The position numbers were made by a program, and so were the translations under genes. From JAVBSX01 sp031549565 (GTDB taxonomy: Bacteria; Planctomycetota; Planctomycetia; Pirellulales; Thermoguttaceae): a stretch of 44,690 nt of DNA. The notes under the pieces were generated by a model. The model worked only from the letters and a program-made list of their open reading frames with translations, did not search any database and had not been told where the DNA came from. The stretch lies in NCBI GenBank assembly GCA_031549565.1, contig JAVBPO010000155.1:1-44690 (forward strand), in the 5' to 3' direction. Shown piece after piece: positions 41,123-44,690 of the stretch (position 1 is its first letter; every line of letters begins with the position of its first letter).

Positions 41123-41208
41123 TTTAATTATGAATTACGAATTACGAATTACGAATTAATAATTATCAACTACAGGATTTAGTAATTAGTAATTAGTAAT
41201 TCGTAATT
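41123..41208. repeat. Heptad-array element between gspF and the GspG-like gene
   Basis: Six units (TTTAATT, ATGAATT, three ACGAATT, AATAATT) fill 41123-41164, and four units (three AGTAATT, one CGTAATT) fill 41181-41208. The right array is the reverse complement of the left in register (AATTACG and AATTACT). Only 16 bp separate the arrays, so no gene is carried. It fits between the gspF stop and the ribosome site of the next gene. Confidence 0.75.
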
Positions 41209-41213
41209 GACCA

Positions 41214-42545
41214 TTACCCGTTCGAGGACAGTTCCGTGATCAGTTTGATGAGCGGCAAAAACAGCGAGATGACGATGAAACCGACCATGATACCAAGGAA
41301 CATGATCAGTAGCGGTTCCAACATCGACATGAGGCTTTCGGTAAGCGTCTGGACTTCGTCGTCGAACGTGTCGGCGACTTTGTAAAGCATCACGTCCAGT
41401 TCGCCGGTCTCCTCGCCGACGTCGACCATGTTGACGACCATGTCGTCCAAAATCCGGTTGCGCAATTTCATCATGTAGATCAGCGCCCCGACGATCGGGA
41501 TGAAAAACATGAAATACAACAGAGCCCCGAAGTGGAACGCCGGACAGGAATTCGCCTTCATCGGACTGGCGATGGTGTCACCGTCGCGAATCGCTTCGAG
41601 CACCCGCTGGTACATCTGCTCGAACACCGCGTTGTTGCTCGTTTCTTTCGTGATGTGCAGCGCTTCGAGAATCGGCACGCCGGAGGTCACGAGCGTCCCG
41701 AGCGTCCGGGTCGTTCGGGCCACGGTCGTTTTCTCGAACAACGATCCGAAAATGGGAAGCTTCAGCAGGAACAGGTGCCACCCGAATCGCCCGTACTCGA
41801 AACTGGTCGTCAGCTTGATCATGAGCCAGATCGAAAACGGTATCAACGGGAACAGGAACCAGTACTGCATGCAAAGCCGCGACGCCGTCATGAGAATGAG
41901 CGTCATGATCGGCAGTTCCGTATCGAAGCTTTTGAAAATTTCCTCGAATTTCGGAATGATGAACACCATGATGAACGCCAAAATCGCGATCGCGAAGAAC
42001 ACGACGGCGACCGGGTAGGTCATGGCCGCTTTGATTTTCCGTTTGAGCTGTTCGGACCGTTCCAAAAACTCGGCCAAACGCTGGAGAATCGTTTCCAGGG
42101 CACCGCCCGCTTCGCCGGCTTTGATCATGTTGACGTAGAGCCGGTTGAACGCTTTGGGCGTCTTGGCCATTGCCTCGGAGAGGCTGGCACCACTTTCGAT
42201 TTCCTGACAGACGTCGATCAGGGAGTTTCTCAGCGCCCCGGGCCGCGACTGGACCATCAGGATATTCAGGCTCCGCAAGATCGGCAGGCCCGCGTCCTGG
42301 AGGATGGAAAGCTGTCGCGTAAAGGTCGTGAGTTGCTTTGAGCCGACTTTCCCGAAGGAAAAGGTTTTCCCGTCGTTCTTCTTGTCGGCTTTTTTGACTT
42401 TACGATCCTTGTGCAGAGAGATCCGTGTAATCACGTACCCCATCTGCCGGATCGTCTGCTGCGCTTCCTCCTCGGTCTGCGCATCGATGATGTCCTTGAT
42501 TTCCTTCCCGGTAGCGTCGATCGCTTCAAATTTGTACTGAGGCAT
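41214..42545 (-). CDS. gspF: Type II secretion/type IV pilus platform protein GspF/PilC
   Basis: The 443-residue protein has two GspF domains. The N-terminus MPQYKFEAIDATGKEIK leads into LTTFTRQLSILQDAGLPILR, and the second repeat has VARTTRTLGTLVTSGVPILE. Three to four membrane helices lie at about 170-200, 220-245 and 415-435, and VDVGEETGELDVML is a conserved loop. It is the inner-membrane platform that connects the GspE ATPase to pseudopilin assembly. Length and order are normal. The gene is separated from gspE by the S23/heptad element, so translation must restart here, and the left heptad array ends five bases before the ATG. Confidence 0.94.
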   Translation of the reverse strand: MPQYKFEAIDATGKEIKDIIDAQTEEEAQQTIRQMGYVITRISLHKDRKVKKADKKNDGKTFSFGKVGSKQLTTFTRQLSILQDAGLPILRSLNILMVQSRPGALRNSLIDVCQEIESGASLSEAMAKTPKAFNRLYVNMIKAGEAGGALETILQRLAEFLERSEQLKRKIKAAMTYPVAVVFFAIAILAFIMVFIIPKFEEIFKSFDTELPIMTLILMTASRLCMQYWFLFPLIPFSIWLMIKLTTSFEYGRFGWHLFLLKLPIFGSLFEKTTVARTTRTLGTLVTSGVPILEALHITKETSNNAVFEQMYQRVLEAIRDGDTIASPMKANSCPAFHFGALLYFMFFIPIVGALIYMMKLRNRILDDMVVNMVDVGEETGELDVMLYKVADTFDDEVQTLTESLMSMLEPLLIMFLGIMVGFIVISLFLPLIKLITELSSNG

Positions 42546-42549
42546 GATT

Positions 42550-43009
42550 AGGTGACAGGGGATAAGTGATAGGGGATAGGGACAAGTGATTGGTGACGAT
42601 CCTCACTTTTCACTTCCGGTTTCTAGCTTCGATTTTTTTGACGGCACTGGTCAACATTTTCAACATTTCTTCGCAATCCGATGAAATGCTTTCGAACATT
42701 CACGAAGTAATAAATTTCGTGTCTTTCAACAAACAAAGCCAGTAATGGGTTTCATTCGCCTCTTTCAAGGCGACGCTGAGCTTGTGGATAAAATCCGCAC
42801 GACTTTCCGCATGTTCGGCCTCTCGAATCATCGCACCAATCGCGGTACCACAACGGAGAACTTGTTTACTGATAACAAATTCACTGCGTTTCGTGGACAA
42901 GTAAAGGGAAAGATTGACGATACGCACGGCAAACGAATAACTTTTATCTTTAAGAGGAGAGTTAATCATTACAACCGCGTATCAACTATCAACTATCACT
43001 TATCACCTA
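42550..43009. mobile_element. Heptad-array element carrying an S23-like gene
   Basis: The left array (42550-42599, units such as AGGGGAT, AAGTGAT, AGGTGAC) and the right array (42981-43008, ATCAACT twice, ATCACTT, ATCACCT) are reverse complements in 7-bp register. Between them is one S23-type four-helix-bundle gene on the minus strand. The right array runs into the stop codon of gspE (43007-43009), and the left one ends five bases before the gspF ATG, so the insertion spares both genes. No transposase or target duplication is visible, so mobility is an inference. Confidence 0.6.
42610..42969 (-). pseudogene. S23/IVP four-helix-bundle gene with an in-frame TGA
   Basis: The first 89 codons (42969 down to a TGA at 42702-42700) match the S23 family of four-helix-bundle proteins: KSYSFAVRIVNLSLYLS, FVISKQVLRCGTAIGAMIRE, ADFIHKLSVALKEANETHYW. 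The same frame then continues after the TGA with MFESISSDCEEMLKMLTSAV and KKIEARNRK to a stop at 42610, exactly the fourth helix of the family. With that part the length is about 118 residues, the family norm. So either one point mutation truncated the gene or the TGA is read through. The family is known from intervening sequences in 23S rRNA and includes the Avd protein of diversity-generating retroelements. Confidence 0.75.
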
Positions 43010-44690
43010 TTCCACGACCGTTTCCCGCACCACTTCGTCGATGGTCGAAATGCCCTCGTAAATTTTGTCCAATCCGGCGTCACGAAGCGTCAACATGCCG
43101 TTGCGCTGGGCGGCACTGCGCAAGTCCGCCGCGGACGCGTTCTGGTTGATCAAATCGCGAATCTCGTCGTTGATCACCATGAACTCATGGATCGCCGTGC
43201 GACCTTTGTAGCCGGTGTTCTGACACGTCACGCAACCTTTGCCGCGATAAAACGACTTATCCGCGACCTCTTTTTGCGTCAGTTGCAACTCGTAAAGCTG
43301 CTCCGGCGGCGGTGTGTATTTTTCCCGACATTCGGAACAGATTTTCCGTACAAGCCGCTGCGCGAGAATCGCTTCAAGTGTCGCGGTAATCAAAAAGGAC
43401 GGGATTCCCATGTCCTTCAATCGTGTCACCGTCGTCGGGGCGTCGTTCGTGTGGAGCGTGCTGAACACCAAGTGCCCGGTCAGCGACGATTGCACCGCGA
43501 TTTCCGCCGTCTCCTGGTCCCGAATCTCGCCGACGAGAATCTTGTCCGGATCCTGTCGTAAAATCGAACGCAAGCACTGCGCAAACGTGTTCCCGATGTC
43601 CGCGTCGATCGGCATCTGAATGATACCATCGATGTCGTACTCGACCGGATCTTCGGTCGTCATCAGCTTGTCCGTGATCACGTTCAACTCCGACAGCGCC
43701 GCGTAGAGCGTCGTCGTCTTGCCTGATCCGGTCGGACCGGTTACCAAAATGATTCCGTTGGGACGCTCGATCACCTTCCGGAAATGCTTCAATACGAACG
43801 GATCCATGCCGACCTTGTCGAGGTTGAGCATCACGACCGACTTGTCGAGGATCCGACACACGACGCTTTCGCCGAACAGCGTCGGGAGAACCGAAACGCG
43901 GAAGTCGATCGGGTGTCCGCCGACGGTCATGCGGATACGACCGTCCTGCGGCAATCGTTTTTCGGCGATGTCGAGGTTCGACATGACCTTGATTCTCGTC
44001 GTGATCGCCGACGCCAAATGTCGCGGAGGCGGCACCATTTCGTACAACGTTCCGTCCGCCTTGATTCGGATTTTGAATTCGTCCTCGAACGGCTCGAAAT
44101 GCAAGTCGCTCGCGTGGTCCTTGATCCCGAGCAGGAAGACCATGTTCAACAATTTCCGAACCGGGGCGCTTTCGCTGAGCGCTTCGACGCTCGCCAGGTC
44201 GATGGTGTCGCCTTCGAGCAGTTTCGCGGCCTCGATCAATTCCTTGTCCGTCTCCATGTCGCGGATCAGCGTTTCAACGCTTTCCACGTCGGACGCGTAG
44301 TACCGGTTTAACGCCGAAGCGACGTCTCGCGGCGTCGTCACGACTGCACGGATCTGGTATCCGAGAAAATTCCGCAGTTCGTCCAAGACGATCAGATTCT
44401 GCGGTTCACACATCGCGACGGTCAGGATGTCGTTCTTAAAACTGACCGGCACGACTTTGTACAATTGCGCCATCGGCTCGGTCAAATGCGACAAGACCTC
44501 CGGCGGAATCGTAATGTCCGCAAGACTGATCACCTGGAGTCCGAGCTGCTCGGCCAAGGCGACGGACAACTGATCGTCGTTGAGCATACCGATCCCGATC
44601 GCGATCTGCCCGATCATTTCGCCGGGCCGCGTATGGTGCTCCTCCAGGAGCATTTCGAGCTGCTCTTCATCGATATAACCGAGATCGACG
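43007..44690 (-). CDS. gspE: GspE/PilB-type assembly ATPase, 5' end outside the window
   Basis: The frame stays open to the window edge (upstream codons read VDLGYIDEEQLEMLLEEHH), so the N-terminus lies beyond 44690. The visible part has an N1E-like domain, the motif SDLHFEP, Walker A GPTGSGKTTT, TTEDPVEY (Asp box), Walker B KILVGEIRDQETAE and the His box HLVFSTLHTNDAPTT. A zinc-binding tetracysteine follows (CSEC, then CVTC). It hydrolyses ATP on the cytoplasmic face and drives pseudopilus or pilus assembly through GspF. It is the first gene seen of the long operon that runs to 28637. Its stop codon overlaps the heptad array at 42981-43009. Confidence 0.95.
   Translation of the reverse strand, partial: VDLGYIDEEQLEMLLEEHHTRPGEMIGQIAIGIGMLNDDQLSVALAEQLGLQVISLADITIPPEVLSHLTEPMAQLYKVVPVSFKNDILTVAMCEPQNLIVLDELRNFLGYQIRAVVTTPRDVASALNRYYASDVESVETLIRDMETDKELIEAAKLLEGDTIDLASVEALSESAPVRKLLNMVFLLGIKDHASDLHFEPFEDEFKIRIKADGTLYEMVPPPRHLASAITTRIKVMSNLDIAEKRLPQDGRIRMTVGGHPIDFRVSVLPTLFGESVVCRILDKSVVMLNLDKVGMDPFVLKHFRKVIERPNGIILVTGPTGSGKTTTLYAALSELNVITDKLMTTEDPVEYDIDGIIQMPIDADIGNTFAQCLRSILRQDPDKILVGEIRDQETAEIAVQSSLTGHLVFSTLHTNDAPTTVTRLKDMGIPSFLITATLEAILAQRLVRKICSECREKYTPPPEQLYELQLTQKEVADKSFYRGKGCVTCQNTGYKGRTAIHEFMVINDEIRDLINQNASAADLRSAAQRNGMLTLRDAGLDKIYEGISTIDEVVRETVVE

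Noticed and set aside
41123..41208. CRISPR array
   Set aside because: Repeat units are 7 bp with no spacers, the two arrays face each other, and no cas gene is in the window.

Overview
The window looks like chromosomal DNA of a planctomycete (Pirellulales/Planctomycetia-like). The grounds are a DUF1559 pseudopilin followed by a small lipoprotein, a BlaI/BlaR1 pair whose sensor carries a DUF1559 domain, a large type II secretion/type IV pilus-like operon with oversized pseudopilins and a 2556-residue GspK-like protein, a UppP-YdjY fusion, a DUF4254/GT9 pair, many secreted proteins of unknown function, few strong Shine-Dalgarno sites, and GC-rich palindromic dispersed repeats. No rRNA, tRNA or CRISPR array was recognised.

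Layout. 1-2340: accessory region with two hypothetical proteins, a small XRE regulator, a strong promoter whose spacer is an operator-like palindrome, a probable structured small RNA of about 105 nt ending in a terminator, and fused relics of two transposases (IS630-like and IS5-like). 2775-5075: large Pro/Gln-rich lipoprotein, followed by a promoter and a possible 46-residue peptide. 5370-8669 (minus): PIN toxin-like gene, small partner, GT9 glycosyltransferase, DUF4254 protein and a secreted beta-propeller-like protein. 8766-16134 (minus): membrane-linked GTPase, secreted protein, PolB-like 3'-5' exonuclease and a large secreted glycosidase-like protein. Two roughly 200-bp palindromic repeats in opposite orientation bracket the secreted protein and the exonuclease. 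16493-18088 (plus): DUF1559 pseudopilin and lipoprotein. 18232-19422 (minus): ArgD-like aminotransferase. 19725-24098 (plus): ABC exporter, UppP-YdjY fusion, MsrA. 24154-28446 (minus): secreted protein, then blaR1-DUF1559 and blaI with a recognisable operator.

28637-44690 (minus) is one secretion/pilus operon read in the order gspE, gspF, GspG-like, pseudopilin 2, GspH-like, PilV/GspI-like, giant GspK-like, ending at a 20-bp hairpin terminator. GspE should power assembly through the platform protein GspF of a pseudopilus made of the downstream pseudopilins.

The most unusual signal is a set of heptanucleotide (7-bp) tandem arrays. At three loci (21737-21867, 41123-41208, 42550-43009) a left array is matched by a right array that is its reverse complement, although the heptamer itself differs between loci. 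A fourth locus (36323-36350) has a single array. The arrays fill the only long gaps in the secretion operon and the gap before uppP. The largest locus carries an S23-like four-helix-bundle gene broken by one in-frame TGA. I read these as one family of short-repeat-bounded elements that settle precisely between genes, with the other loci as empty or decayed forms. The promoter/operator/small-RNA module at 871-1033 is the second strongest candidate for something undescribed.
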